Assembly (NCBI GenBank): GCA_944319935.1
Contig: CALUFM010000031.1
Location: 1-64,000 of the forward strand
From: an uncultured Prevotella sp.
Lineage (GTDB): Bacteria > Bacteroidota > Bacteroidia > Bacteroidales > Bacteroidaceae
Length of the DNA: 64,000 nt
Direction of reading: 5' to 3'
Positions within the stretch are counted from its first letter, which is position 1. Every line of letters begins with the position of its first letter. Shown here one piece after another: positions 35,287-43,471 of this stretch. The notes beneath the pieces are model-generated. The model did not search any database and was not told the origin of the DNA. It worked only from the letters and a program-made list of their open reading frames with translations. The position numbers were made by a program, and so were the translations under genes.

Positions 35287-35405
35287 TTCACAATTGGCAG
35301 GATGTTGTCATCATGAAGCAGCAATAACGCATGGCGCGTTACTTGCGATTACGGCGTAGCCCAATTTATGAATTACGAATTACTAAAAACCACGGATTTC
35401 CGTTA

Positions 35406-35435
35406 TTGCAGATATGAACGTATGGTATAATTTTG
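35406..35435 (+). promoter_or_regulatory. response-regulator promoter
   Basis: TTG at 35406-35408 and TAATTTTG at 35428-35435, 19 nt apart. The box lies inside the longest reading frame (from ATG 35414), which argues for the downstream GTG start. Confidence 0.65.
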
Positions 35436-35440
35436 CCCCG

Positions 35441-36118
35441 GTGAACGAGGCGCAAAAATATCTGTTACAAAGTCTGTCGGTCGCGATAGTAGATGACCAC
35501 GCACTCATATTAGAGGGTTTCAAGAGTCTTATGCAAGGCTGCGGAGCCTCCGGCGTTGAGACTTTTCTCCGCGCCGCCGACCTGATAAACACCCTTCCCC
35601 ACCACAAGTTCGACATCTACATCATCGACATCGGCATGCCCGACATCGACGGCTTCGAGCTGATTGACATCATACGCGGCACTTACACCGACGCGCGCAT
35701 CATCGTAAACACCATTCACGAGGAGATTTGGCTGCTGCGCCGGATGCTGGACAAGGACGTCAACGCCATCATGTTCAAATCTACCGACTTCATGCAGATG
35801 GTAGACGCCATAACGGCGGTGATGAACGGGGAGCAATACTTCTGCCCCGGACTGAAGAAGAAGCTGTCGAGCTACAAGCATCGCATAGAGCATCCGTCAG
35901 ACCGCGAAATCGACATCCTCAAGGCGTTGGCCATGGGCTACACGTCGAAGGAAATCGCGGCGATGCTGTTCATATCGGAAAACACCGTCGAGACCCACCG
36001 CAAGAGACTGTTCACCAAGCTCGGGGCGCGCAACATGGCCGACCTCATCGTCCGTGCCGTGGCGCGCGGATACATCAACGCCTCCGAGATAGCCGACAAC
36101 AACCGGAAAGGGATTTAA
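35441..36118 (+). CDS. LuxR/NarL family response regulator
   Basis: A 225-residue regulator if begun at GTG 35441; an ATG at 35414 would give 234, but it lies upstream of the -7 box. The receiver domain has VAIVDDHALI, the phospho-acceptor Asp in YIIDIGMPDIDG (residue 63 in the shorter form) and the Thr/Lys positions VNTIHEE and MFKS. The LuxR-type helix-turn-helix is SDREIDILKALAMGYTSKEIAAMLFISENTVETHRKRLFTKLGARN. It is the cognate partner of the TPR kinase just upstream. The target genes are unknown. Confidence 0.9.
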   Translation: MNEAQKYLLQSLSVAIVDDHALILEGFKSLMQGCGASGVETFLRAADLINTLPHHKFDIYIIDIGMPDIDGFELIDIIRGTYTDARIIVNTIHEEIWLLRRMLDKDVNAIMFKSTDFMQMVDAITAVMNGEQYFCPGLKKKLSSYKHRIEHPSDREIDILKALAMGYTSKEIAAMLFISENTVETHRKRLFTKLGARNMADLIVRAVARGYINASEIADNNRKGI

Positions 36119-36235
36119 TTAAGGAGAGAAGGAATAGAGGAGTAAAGGAGTAAAGGAGAATAGCCCTGTATAACAAAGATTTTTATGGTAAGGCATTGCT
36201 CCTCTACTCCTTTACTCTTTCCCCAAAAAACATGC
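36119..36235. repeat. B-like inverted repeat
   Basis: Units GGAGTAAAG on the left and CTCCTCTACTCCTTTACTC on the right, with a loop of about 45 nt. It is a variant in which GTTAAAGGA is replaced by GTAAAGGA. It follows the response-regulator stop directly. Confidence 0.75.
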
Positions 36236-36344
36236 CAACGGCGGGGCGGAAGGCCACGTTTCGCACAGCATAACGCAACATACTGGCTGTCAATATGTTG
36301 CGTTTTTACAAGCAGCCCGCAAAAGACGAAAAGTCAGCAAAAAA

Positions 36345-36375
36345 TTGCATATTAGAAAAGTTTGGCTTAATTTTG
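36345..36375 (+). promoter_or_regulatory. GH3 gene promoter
   Basis: TTG at 36345-36347 and TAATTTTG at 36368-36375, 20 nt apart, 29 nt before the ATG. Confidence 0.7.
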
Positions 36376-36403
36376 CACGGTAAACATCTTATCATCTAAG
36401 AAG

Positions 36404-37927
36404 ATGAGCATTACAAGCATAGCAAGAAACTACTTCACGCCGCGCCGCAAGGAGCTTGAGCGTTACGCCACCGGGGGCGCGGCCATGCAGGCCGAGGTGC
36501 TGAAGCTGCTCGTCGAGAGCGCGAAGGACACCGAATACGGCCGCCGCCACCTTTTCAGCGGCATAAAGTCATACGACAATTTCACGGCCAACGTGCCACT
36601 CAACACGTATGAAGACCTGAAGGACTGCATCGACCGCATGCGCCACGGCGAGGCCGACGTGCTGTGGCCGGGCGAAGTGAAATGGTACGCCAAGTCGTCA
36701 GGCACAACCAACGACAAGAGCAAATTCATACCCATCAGCCGCGAAGGCCTGCGCCACGTGCATTACCAGGGCGGCAAGGACGCCATAGCACTCTACCTCG
36801 GCAACAACCCCGAGAGCCGCCTCTTCGACGGCAAGAGCCTCATTCTCGGCGGCAGCCACTCGCCCAACTACAACGTGGCGGGCAGCCTCGTGGGCGACCT
36901 CAGTGCCATACTCATAGAAAACATCAACCCACTGGCCAACCTTGTGCGCGTGCCGAAGAAGCAGACCGCGCTGCTGAGCGACTTCGAGGTGAAGCGCGAC
37001 CGCATAGCCCGCGAAACGATGACGAAGAACGTGACCAACCTAAGCGGCGTGCCATCATGGATGCTGTCGGTGCTGACGCGCGTCATGGAGCTGACCGGCA
37101 AGACCCACCTTGAGGAGGTGTGGCCGAACCTGGAGGTGTTCTTCCACGGCGGAGTGGCCTTCACGCCCTACCGCAAGCAGTACGAGCAACTAATCACCTC
37201 GCCCAAGATGCACTACATGGAGACCTACAACGCCAGCGAGGGCTTCTTCGGCCTGCAGAGCGACCCGGCCGACCCGTCGATGCTGCTGATGATTGACTAC
37301 GGCATATTCTACGAGTTCATACCCATGGACGAGTTCGGCAAGGAAAACCCCACAGTAGTTCCCCTCGAGGGCGTAAGCACGGGCGTCAACTACGCCATGG
37401 TAATCTCCACCTCGTGCGGACTGTGGCGTTACATCATAGGCGACACGGTGAAGTTTACCTCGGTGAACCCCTACAAGTTCATAATAACCGGCCGCACGAA
37501 GAGCTTCATCAACGCCTTTGGCGAGGAACTCATCGTTGACAACGCCGAACAGGGCCTGGCCGAGGCGTGCCGCAAGACGGGAGCCGAGGTCAGCGAGTAC
37601 ACGGCCGCGCCCGTGTTCATGGACGGCGAGGCCAAGTGCCGCCACCAGTGGCTCATAGAGTTCGCCAAAGAGCCTGAAGACATGGCAGCCTTCGCCGCCG
37701 CGCTCGACAAGAAGCTGCAAGAGGTCAACAGCGACTACGAGGCCAAGCGGTACAAGGACATCACCCTGCAGCACCTCGAAATAGTGAAAGCCCGCCAGGG
37801 ACTGTTCAACGACTGGCTGAAGTCGAAAGGCAAGCTGGGCGGACAGCACAAGGTGCCCCGCCTGAACAACAACCGCGACATAATGGAACAGCTACTCAGA
37901 CTGAACACTAAGAAGAATGAGTATTAA
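36404..37927 (+). CDS. GH3 auxin-responsive promoter family protein (acyl-adenylating enzyme)
   Basis: A 507-residue protein of the GH3 family, related to acyl-acid amido synthetases. Features are KSSGTTNDKSKFIPIS (ATP phosphate-binding loop), the long central region with NASEGFFGLQSDP, YRYIIGD-like LWRYIIGDTVKFTSVNPYKFIITGRTKSFINAFGEELIVDNAEQGL, and a small C-terminal domain. In plants GH3 enzymes join auxin or jasmonate to amino acids; bacterial substrates are not known. Its 3' end overlaps the next lipoprotein gene by 11 nt, so the two are expressed together. This pairing is common in Bacteroidetes. Confidence 0.92.
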   Translation: MSITSIARNYFTPRRKELERYATGGAAMQAEVLKLLVESAKDTEYGRRHLFSGIKSYDNFTANVPLNTYEDLKDCIDRMRHGEADVLWPGEVKWYAKSSGTTNDKSKFIPISREGLRHVHYQGGKDAIALYLGNNPESRLFDGKSLILGGSHSPNYNVAGSLVGDLSAILIENINPLANLVRVPKKQTALLSDFEVKRDRIARETMTKNVTNLSGVPSWMLSVLTRVMELTGKTHLEEVWPNLEVFFHGGVAFTPYRKQYEQLITSPKMHYMETYNASEGFFGLQSDPADPSMLLMIDYGIFYEFIPMDEFGKENPTVVPLEGVSTGVNYAMVISTSCGLWRYIIGDTVKFTSVNPYKFIITGRTKSFINAFGEELIVDNAEQGLAEACRKTGAEVSEYTAAPVFMDGEAKCRHQWLIEFAKEPEDMAAFAAALDKKLQEVNSDYEAKRYKDITLQHLEIVKARQGLFNDWLKSKGKLGGQHKVPRLNNNRDIMEQLLRLNTKKNEY

Positions 37928-39935
37928 GCAAGCGATAAAGCAATATTTGGCCCATTGGGCTAATTCGGCTCATCGAACCAATAGGCCTGACAGGCCCAAC
38001 AAGCCCAATAATGGGCTGCTGTGGCTGCTCGCCGCGGCGTGCGTGGCCGTAGCGTCGTGCGCCAAGATGGGGCAGCCCGACGGCGGATGGTATGACGAGA
38101 CGCCGCCGCGCATCGTCCGCACCACGCCGCAAGACAACGGCACGGGCGTCAGCAGCCGCAAAATCAGCATACACTTCGACGAGTACATACAGGTGGACAA
38201 CCCCACGGAGAAAGTGGTAATATCGCCACCGCAAATAGAGCAAGCCGAAATCAAGGCCGCCGGAAAGAAAATAGAGGTGGAGCTGAAAGACTCGCTCAAG
38301 CCCAACACAACGTACACGGTTGACTTCAGCGACGCCATAACCGACAACAACGAGGGCAACCCTCTGGGCAACTACACCTATACCTTCTCCACGGGCGACC
38401 ACATCGACACGCTCGAAGTGGCCGGCTACGTACTCGACGCACGCAACCTCGAGCCAATCAAGGGAGTGCTGGTAGGACTGTACTCAGACCTCAGCGACAC
38501 CGCATTCACCAGCAAGCCGATGCTGCGCGTGTCGCGCACCGACAGCCGCGGCAGGTTCGTCATCAAGGGCATAGCCCCCGGCGAGTACCGTATCTACGCC
38601 CTGCAGGACGCCGACAACAACTACGTGTTCAGCCAGAAGAGCGAGCTGATAGCCTTCAACCACGACATCATAAAGCCGACATTCAAGCCTGACGTGCGCC
38701 AGGACACCGTGTGGCGCGACTCGCTGCACATCGACTCAATAGCCCGCGTGCCCTACACCCACTTCCTGCCCGACGACATCACGCTGCGGGCGTTCACCGA
38801 AGTGCAGACCGACCGCTATTTAGTAAAGAGCGAGCGCGCCGAGCCTGACCGCTTCACGCTGTACTTCAGCTACGGAGACAGCCTCATGCCGCAGGTCAGG
38901 GGGCTTAACTTCAACGCCGACGACGCCTTCATCGTGGAGACATCAGAGAAGCGCGACACCATCACCTACTGGCTGAAAGACACGACGCTCGTCAACCAGG
39001 ACACGCTGCGCATGGAACTGAAATACATGGCTACGGACACTCTCGGAGTGCTGCGCCTGCAGACTGACACCACCGACATGCTGGCCAAAATACCTTACGA
39101 AAGGCGCATGAAGCTGAAGGCCGACCAGTACGAAGACTGGAAGAAGCAGCAGGACAGGGCGAAGAAGCGCGGACGGCCGTACCAAACGGAGATGCCGCCG
39201 GAAATGCTTGAGCCTGAATACTACGCCCCGTCAGAACCCGCACCCGACCAGAACGTCACAATAACGATGCCCGCGCCGCTGCTCAGTGCCGACACGGCGC
39301 GCATCCACCTGTACGCCAAGCACGACACGCTGTGGTACCGCTCGCCCTTCGTTTTCAGGCCGAAGGCTGACGCGAACCGCACCTACGAAATCCTCGGCGA
39401 GTGGCGTCCGGGCATAGAATACAGTCTTGAGATTGACACCCTGGCCTTCACCGACATCTACGGCAGGAGCAGCGCGCCCTTCAAGCAGGGCTTCAGGGTG
39501 AAGAGCGAAGACTCTTACGCCTCGCTGCTGTTCGACATCACGGGCATGGCTGACACCACCGTGGTGGTGCAACTGCTCAACCAGGCCGACGAACCGGTCA
39601 AGGAAACCACGACAGACAACGGCCGCGCGGAATTCTTCTACGTTGACCCCGGCACGTACTACGTGCGCATGTTCATCGACACCAACCGCAACGGGAAGTG
39701 GGACACGGGCGAATACGCCGCCGACCGACAGGCCGAAACGACGTATTACTACCCCGAGAAGATAGAATGCAAGGCGAAATGGGACATGACACTGACATGG
39801 AACCCCACGACGCGCAGCCTCTACCTGCAGAAGCCTTTGGAGATAACCAAGCAGAAGCCGGAGAAGGAGAAAACCATAAAACGGCGCAACCTTGAGCGAG
39901 CCAGCAAGCTTGGGATAACGTATCCGGGCGACTGA
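37917..39935 (+). CDS. Ig-like (Big_5) domain lipoprotein with repeat-derived N-terminus
   Basis: A 672-residue lipoprotein. Residues ~10-32 (AHWANSAHRTNRPDRPNKPN) are encoded by A-family repeat DNA; the hydrophobic segment LLWLLAAACVAVASC follows with lipobox VASC. The mature part starts with an Ig-like domain (PPRIVRTTPQDNGTGVSSRKISIHFDEYI... YTVDFSDAITDNNEGNPLGNYTYTFSTG), then a carboxypeptidase-regulatory-like beta domain (LEVAGYVLDARNLEPIKGVLVGLYSDL), and further beta-rich regions with EFFYVDPGTYYVRMFIDTNRNGKWDTGEY. Probably surface or periplasmic, function unknown. The start codon overlaps the GH3 stop, fixing the start. Confidence 0.87.
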   Translation: MSIKQAIKQYLAHWANSAHRTNRPDRPNKPNNGLLWLLAAACVAVASCAKMGQPDGGWYDETPPRIVRTTPQDNGTGVSSRKISIHFDEYIQVDNPTEKVVISPPQIEQAEIKAAGKKIEVELKDSLKPNTTYTVDFSDAITDNNEGNPLGNYTYTFSTGDHIDTLEVAGYVLDARNLEPIKGVLVGLYSDLSDTAFTSKPMLRVSRTDSRGRFVIKGIAPGEYRIYALQDADNNYVFSQKSELIAFNHDIIKPTFKPDVRQDTVWRDSLHIDSIARVPYTHFLPDDITLRAFTEVQTDRYLVKSERAEPDRFTLYFSYGDSLMPQVRGLNFNADDAFIVETSEKRDTITYWLKDTTLVNQDTLRMELKYMATDTLGVLRLQTDTTDMLAKIPYERRMKLKADQYEDWKKQQDRAKKRGRPYQTEMPPEMLEPEYYAPSEPAPDQNVTITMPAPLLSADTARIHLYAKHDTLWYRSPFVFRPKADANRTYEILGEWRPGIEYSLEIDTLAFTDIYGRSSAPFKQGFRVKSEDSYASLLFDITGMADTTVVVQLLNQADEPVKETTTDNGRAEFFYVDPGTYYVRMFIDTNRNGKWDTGEYAADRQAETTYYYPEKIECKAKWDMTLTWNPTTRSLYLQKPLEITKQKPEKEKTIKRRNLERASKLGITYPGD

Positions 39936-40072
39936 CGGGCAACCGCCCAGGCTCCGCCACGCCTTGGCGGCAAGGCAAGCGGACACACAACGGCACACAA
40001 CCACGGCGCGCCTTGACGTCAAGGCGCGCAAGGCAAACCGCCGCCACCGGCGGCAAAAAACACGATACGCCT

Positions 40073-40885
40073 ATGAAACGTCTTAGAATTTTCATGCTGA
40101 TGGCCGTCATATTCGGCGCATTCAGCGCGGCGAAAGCCCAGTGCGACTTCAGGAACACGGCGTTCAAGTCGGGCGAGTTCCTGTCATACAACCTTTACTT
40201 CAACTGGAAGTTCGTGTGGGTGAAGGTCGGCACGGCCTCGATGTACATCGTGCAAAGCAAGTATGACGGGCAGAACGCCTACCGCGCAAGCCTGACAACA
40301 AGGGGCAACAGCAAGATGGACAAGATTTTCGTAATGCGCGACACGCTGCTGTGCTACTCGTCACAGAAGCTCGCACCGCTGTATTACCGCAAGGGCGCGC
40401 TTGAGGGGAAACGGTACACGGTAGACGAAGTGTGGTACAAATACCCCTCAGGAAAGTGCCGCATAACGCAAAGCCGGCTGCACAAGGACGGCAAGCGGGA
40501 ACGCCGCACGCTTGCGCCCGGCCAGTGCGTGTACGACATGATGAACATGTTCCTCAGGGCACGCAGCTTCAACCCCGCCAACTGGAAGAAGGGATACGTG
40601 GTTGACTTCCGCATGGCTGACGGCAACAGCCTCAACCCAGCAAAGCTGAAATTCCTCGGACGGAAGACCATCAAGGCCGACAACGGAGTGAAATACCGCT
40701 GCCTCGAACTGTCATACACGGAGCAGGAGAAGGGCAAGTGGCGCGAAATAGCGCGCTTCTTCGTCACCGACGACGCCAACCACGTGCCCGTAAGGCTCGA
40801 CATGTTCCTGAAATTCGGCTCGGCAAAAGCATTCCTCACCAGCATGAAAGGCGTAAGGAACAAAATCACTTCACAGACAAAATAA
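40073..40885 (+). CDS. DUF3108 domain-containing periplasmic protein
   Basis: A 270-residue protein with signal peptide MKRLRIFMLMAVIFGAFSAAKAQ. The mature part begins FKSGEFLSYNLYFNWKFVWVKVGTASM, the hallmark of DUF3108, and ends DANHVPVRLDMFLKFGSAKAFLTSMKGVRN. The family is thought to be periplasmic beta-rich; its function is unknown. The start at 40073 is used because the earlier in-frame ATG (40013) precedes a Gly/Thr-rich non-signal stretch. The stop codon touches the ATG of the following beta-lactamase, indicating an operon. Confidence 0.9.
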   Translation: MKRLRIFMLMAVIFGAFSAAKAQCDFRNTAFKSGEFLSYNLYFNWKFVWVKVGTASMYIVQSKYDGQNAYRASLTTRGNSKMDKIFVMRDTLLCYSSQKLAPLYYRKGALEGKRYTVDEVWYKYPSGKCRITQSRLHKDGKRERRTLAPGQCVYDMMNMFLRARSFNPANWKKGYVVDFRMADGNSLNPAKLKFLGRKTIKADNGVKYRCLELSYTEQEKGKWREIARFFVTDDANHVPVRLDMFLKFGSAKAFLTSMKGVRNKITSQTK

Positions 40886-41821
40886 ATGAAAACAGCCGTC
40901 ACCATACTCATCGCCACGCTGCTTTCATTGGCCGCGCCGGCGCAGACTGCCGAAGAGATAATCGCCAAAATGACGGAAGGCAAGGCGGCGGAGGTGGGCG
41001 TGGCGTGGGTCGCCGACGGCAAGGCGCACACCATCAACAACGCCGGCCATTACCCGCTGATGAGCGTCTTCAAGCTGCACGTGGCCGTAGCCGCACTCAG
41101 GCAGATGGAAAGAAACGGCACGCCGACCGACACTTTGATAAATGTGAAGGCGACGGAGATGATGGCAGACACCTACAGCCCGATGCTCAGGCTCTATGGC
41201 AAGCGTGACTTCACCATACGTCTTGACAGCCTCCTGCGTTACAGCGTGGCCGAGAGCGACAACAACGCCTGCGACATAATCATCCGCCTGGCGGGCGGCA
41301 TCGAGGCCGTTGACGCCGAGATGCGCTCCATCGGGCTGACCGATTTCAACCTGACTGAAACCGAAGCCACGATGCACGCCGACCCCACGCGCTCTTACAA
41401 CAACCGCTCAACGCCGCTGTCGGTGGCGGAGCTTTTCCGCAAACTGTATGAGGAAAGCATCCTCGGCGAACCTTACGCCGCCCTGTTGAAAGGCATCCTG
41501 CTATCAACATCCACCGGCCCGAACAAGCTAAAGGCAGCCCTCACCCCAGGAATGACGCTCGCCCACAAGACGGGTACTGGCTTCACCCTGCCCGACGGCA
41601 CACGCACTGCCGACAACGACGCGGGCGCAATCACCCTGCCCGACGGCCGCCGCATCTACATCGCCGTGCTAATCAAGGACACACGGCTCGGCGACGAGGC
41701 CAACGCAAGGCTAATGGCCGACATCGCAAGGGTGGTGATTAGGCATACAGCCAAAGGAGTTAAAGGAGTTAAGGAAGTAAAAGGAGTTAAAGACATTACC
41801 TTTAACTGCCATATCCAATAA
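40886..41821 (+). CDS. class A beta-lactamase, CfxA/CblA-like (subclass A2), with repeat-encoded tail
   Basis: A 311-residue serine beta-lactamase with an N-terminal signal (MKTAVTILIATLLSLAAPAQ). Active-site motifs: Ser60-x-x-Lys63 (LMSVFKLHVA), SDN at 124-126 (VAESDNNACD), the acidic omega-loop region TETEATMHADPTRSYNN, and KTG at 228-230 (LAHKTGTGF). Pattern and order match the Bacteroidetes A2 group. The last ~23 residues after VVIRHT (AKGVKGVKEVKGVKDITFN) are read from a B-family repeat and are not part of the fold. Gene abuts DUF3108 (stop touching start), an unusual context for a resistance gene; it is probably chromosomal and intrinsic. Hydrolytic spectrum cannot be predicted. Confidence 0.9.
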   Translation: MKTAVTILIATLLSLAAPAQTAEEIIAKMTEGKAAEVGVAWVADGKAHTINNAGHYPLMSVFKLHVAVAALRQMERNGTPTDTLINVKATEMMADTYSPMLRLYGKRDFTIRLDSLLRYSVAESDNNACDIIIRLAGGIEAVDAEMRSIGLTDFNLTETEATMHADPTRSYNNRSTPLSVAELFRKLYEESILGEPYAALLKGILLSTSTGPNKLKAALTPGMTLAHKTGTGFTLPDGTRTADNDAGAITLPDGRRIYIAVLIKDTRLGDEANARLMADIARVVIRHTAKGVKGVKEVKGVKDITFNCHIQ

Positions 41822-41878
41822 AGCATTCGTCTTTAACTCCCTTTACTCCCTTAACTCCTTTAACTACAGAAAATCAAC
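41752..41878. repeat. B-family inverted repeat overlapping the beta-lactamase 3' end
   Basis: The left arm (GGAGTTAAAGGAGTTAAGG, from about 41756) lies inside the gene; the right arm (TCTTTAACTCCCTTTACTCCC, minus orientation, from about 41829) lies in the spacer before miaB. Confidence 0.85.
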
Positions 41879-41887
41879 AAAACGAAT

Positions 41888-43288
41888 ATGAAAAAACTCT
41901 ACATAGAAACTTACGGATGCCAGATGAACGTGGCAGACAGCGAGGTTGTAGCCTCGGTAATGAAGATGGCGGGCTATGACACGTGCGACAACATCGACGA
42001 GGCCGACGCCGTGTTCCTCAACACATGCAGCGTGCGCGACAACGCCGAGCAGAAAATCCTCAACCGGCTTGAAGCCCTCAACGCCATGCGCCACGGCGGG
42101 CGCAGGCTCATCATAGGCGTGCTTGGATGCATGGCGGAACGGGTGAAGCAAGACCTCATCGACCATCACCACGCCGACCTCGTGGCCGGACCTGACGCTT
42201 ACCTCACCCTGCCCGACCTCATAGCACAGGCCGAAACGGGGCACAAGGCCATCAACACCGAGCTATCGACCACGGAAACTTACCGTGACATCGTGCCACA
42301 GCGCATCTGCGGCGCGCACGTGGGCGGCTTCGTCAGCATAATGCGCGGCTGCAACAACTTCTGCCATTACTGCATCGTGCCCTACACACGCGGCCGTGAA
42401 CGCAGCCGCGACCCTGAAAGCATACTGCGGGAGGTGCGCGACCTGCACGACCGGGGCTACAAGGAAGTGACGCTGCTCGGGCAGAACGTCAACTCATACA
42501 GAAGCTCCCTCCCGCTCCCCCATGAGGTGGAGGGACAAGCTACCCAAGAAAGCACAAGCGGCGAGGCAAGCCAAGCCCCCTCCCCCGGCGGGGAGGGACG
42601 GGGAGGGGCTTTTCCCCAGCTACTCGCCCTCGTGGCCGAGACGTTCCCCGACATGCGCGTGCGCTTCACCACGAGCCACCCCAAGGACATGAGCGACGAG
42701 ACGCTTCACGTAATAGCCAGCCACCCGAACATATGCCGGCACATCCACCTGCCCGTGCAGAGCGGCTCTGACCGCATACTGAAACTGATGAACCGCAAGT
42801 ACACCCGCGAATGGTACATGGGACGCGTGGCCGCCATACGCCGCATAATACCCGACTGCTCAATCACCACCGACATCTTCGTGGGTTACCACTCGGAGAC
42901 GGAAGAAGACCACCAGATGTCGCTCTCGCTGATGAAAGAGGTAGGCTACGACTCGGCTTTCATGTTCAAGTACAGCGAGCGACCCGGCACTTACGCCTCG
43001 AAACACCTGCCCGACGACGTTCCCGAGGACGTGAAGCTGCACCGCCTCGCCGAGATGATAGAGCTGCAGACGCGCCTCTCAGCCGAGATCAACGCCCGCG
43101 ACGTGGGCAAAGAGTTTGACGTACTCGTGGAGGGATACAGCAAGCGCAGCCGCCAGCAACTGTTCGGCCGCACCTCGCAGAACAAGGTGGTAGTGTTTGA
43201 CAAAGGCCAATACCACATCGGCGACACCGTGCGCGTCAGGGTGACCAGCAGCTCAAGCGCAACACTCAAAGGCGAAGCCCTGGATTGA
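41888..43288 (+). CDS. miaB: tRNA-2-methylthio-N6-dimethylallyladenosine synthase with GC-rich insertion
   Basis: A 466-residue radical-SAM methylthiotransferase acting on i6A37 of tRNAs. The N-terminal MTTase domain binds one cluster through Cys11, Cys47 and Cys81; the radical-SAM motif is Cys155-x3-Cys159-x2-Cys162 (GCNNFCHYCIVPYTRG), and a C-terminal TRAM domain ends LKGEALD. After NVNSYR there are about 35 extra residues (206-240, SSLPLPHEVEGQATQEST...GRGGAFPQ) encoded by a Pro/Gly-rich repeat insertion; normal MiaB runs directly to the FPxLL segment with a short linker. The insertion lies in a surface loop and does not touch the motifs. Upstream is a B repeat. Confidence 0.96.
   Translation: MKKLYIETYGCQMNVADSEVVASVMKMAGYDTCDNIDEADAVFLNTCSVRDNAEQKILNRLEALNAMRHGGRRLIIGVLGCMAERVKQDLIDHHHADLVAGPDAYLTLPDLIAQAETGHKAINTELSTTETYRDIVPQRICGAHVGGFVSIMRGCNNFCHYCIVPYTRGRERSRDPESILREVRDLHDRGYKEVTLLGQNVNSYRSSLPLPHEVEGQATQESTSGEASQAPSPGGEGRGGAFPQLLALVAETFPDMRVRFTTSHPKDMSDETLHVIASHPNICRHIHLPVQSGSDRILKLMNRKYTREWYMGRVAAIRRIIPDCSITTDIFVGYHSETEEDHQMSLSLMKEVGYDSAFMFKYSERPGTYASKHLPDDVPEDVKLHRLAEMIELQTRLSAEINARDVGKEFDVLVEGYSKRSRQQLFGRTSQNKVVVFDKGQYHIGDTVRVRVTSSSSATLKGEALD
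42505..42612. repeat. GC-rich repeat insertion within miaB
   Basis: A 108-nt in-frame block with C/G-rich words (CTCCCTCCCGCTCCCCCAT, then CCCCCTCCCCCGGCGGGGAG) that can pair with each other and with GGGGAGGGGCTT. It differs from families A-C. Confidence 0.8.
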
Positions 43289-43289
43289 C

Positions 43290-43455
43290 AGCAGACAGTT
43301 GACAGCAAACAAGCAGACAAGGGACAAGCAGTCAGCAGACAGTCCCATCAGGCTTATCAGGCCTATTCGGCTCATTGGGCTTATCAGCCAGCCCCATCAG
43401 GCTTATTAGTCCCATTTGGCCTATCAGGCTCATTAGGCCTATCAGCCCCAAACAA
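43290..43455. repeat. C-family block followed by A-family array
   Basis: The C part 43290-43345 (CAGACAAG units) begins 2 nt after the miaB stop; the A part 43346-43452 contains about eleven 9-nt units (GGCTTATCA, GGCCTATTC). Together they fill the spacer to the next gene. Confidence 0.85.
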
Positions 43456-43471
43456 CAAAAAGCAACAAACC

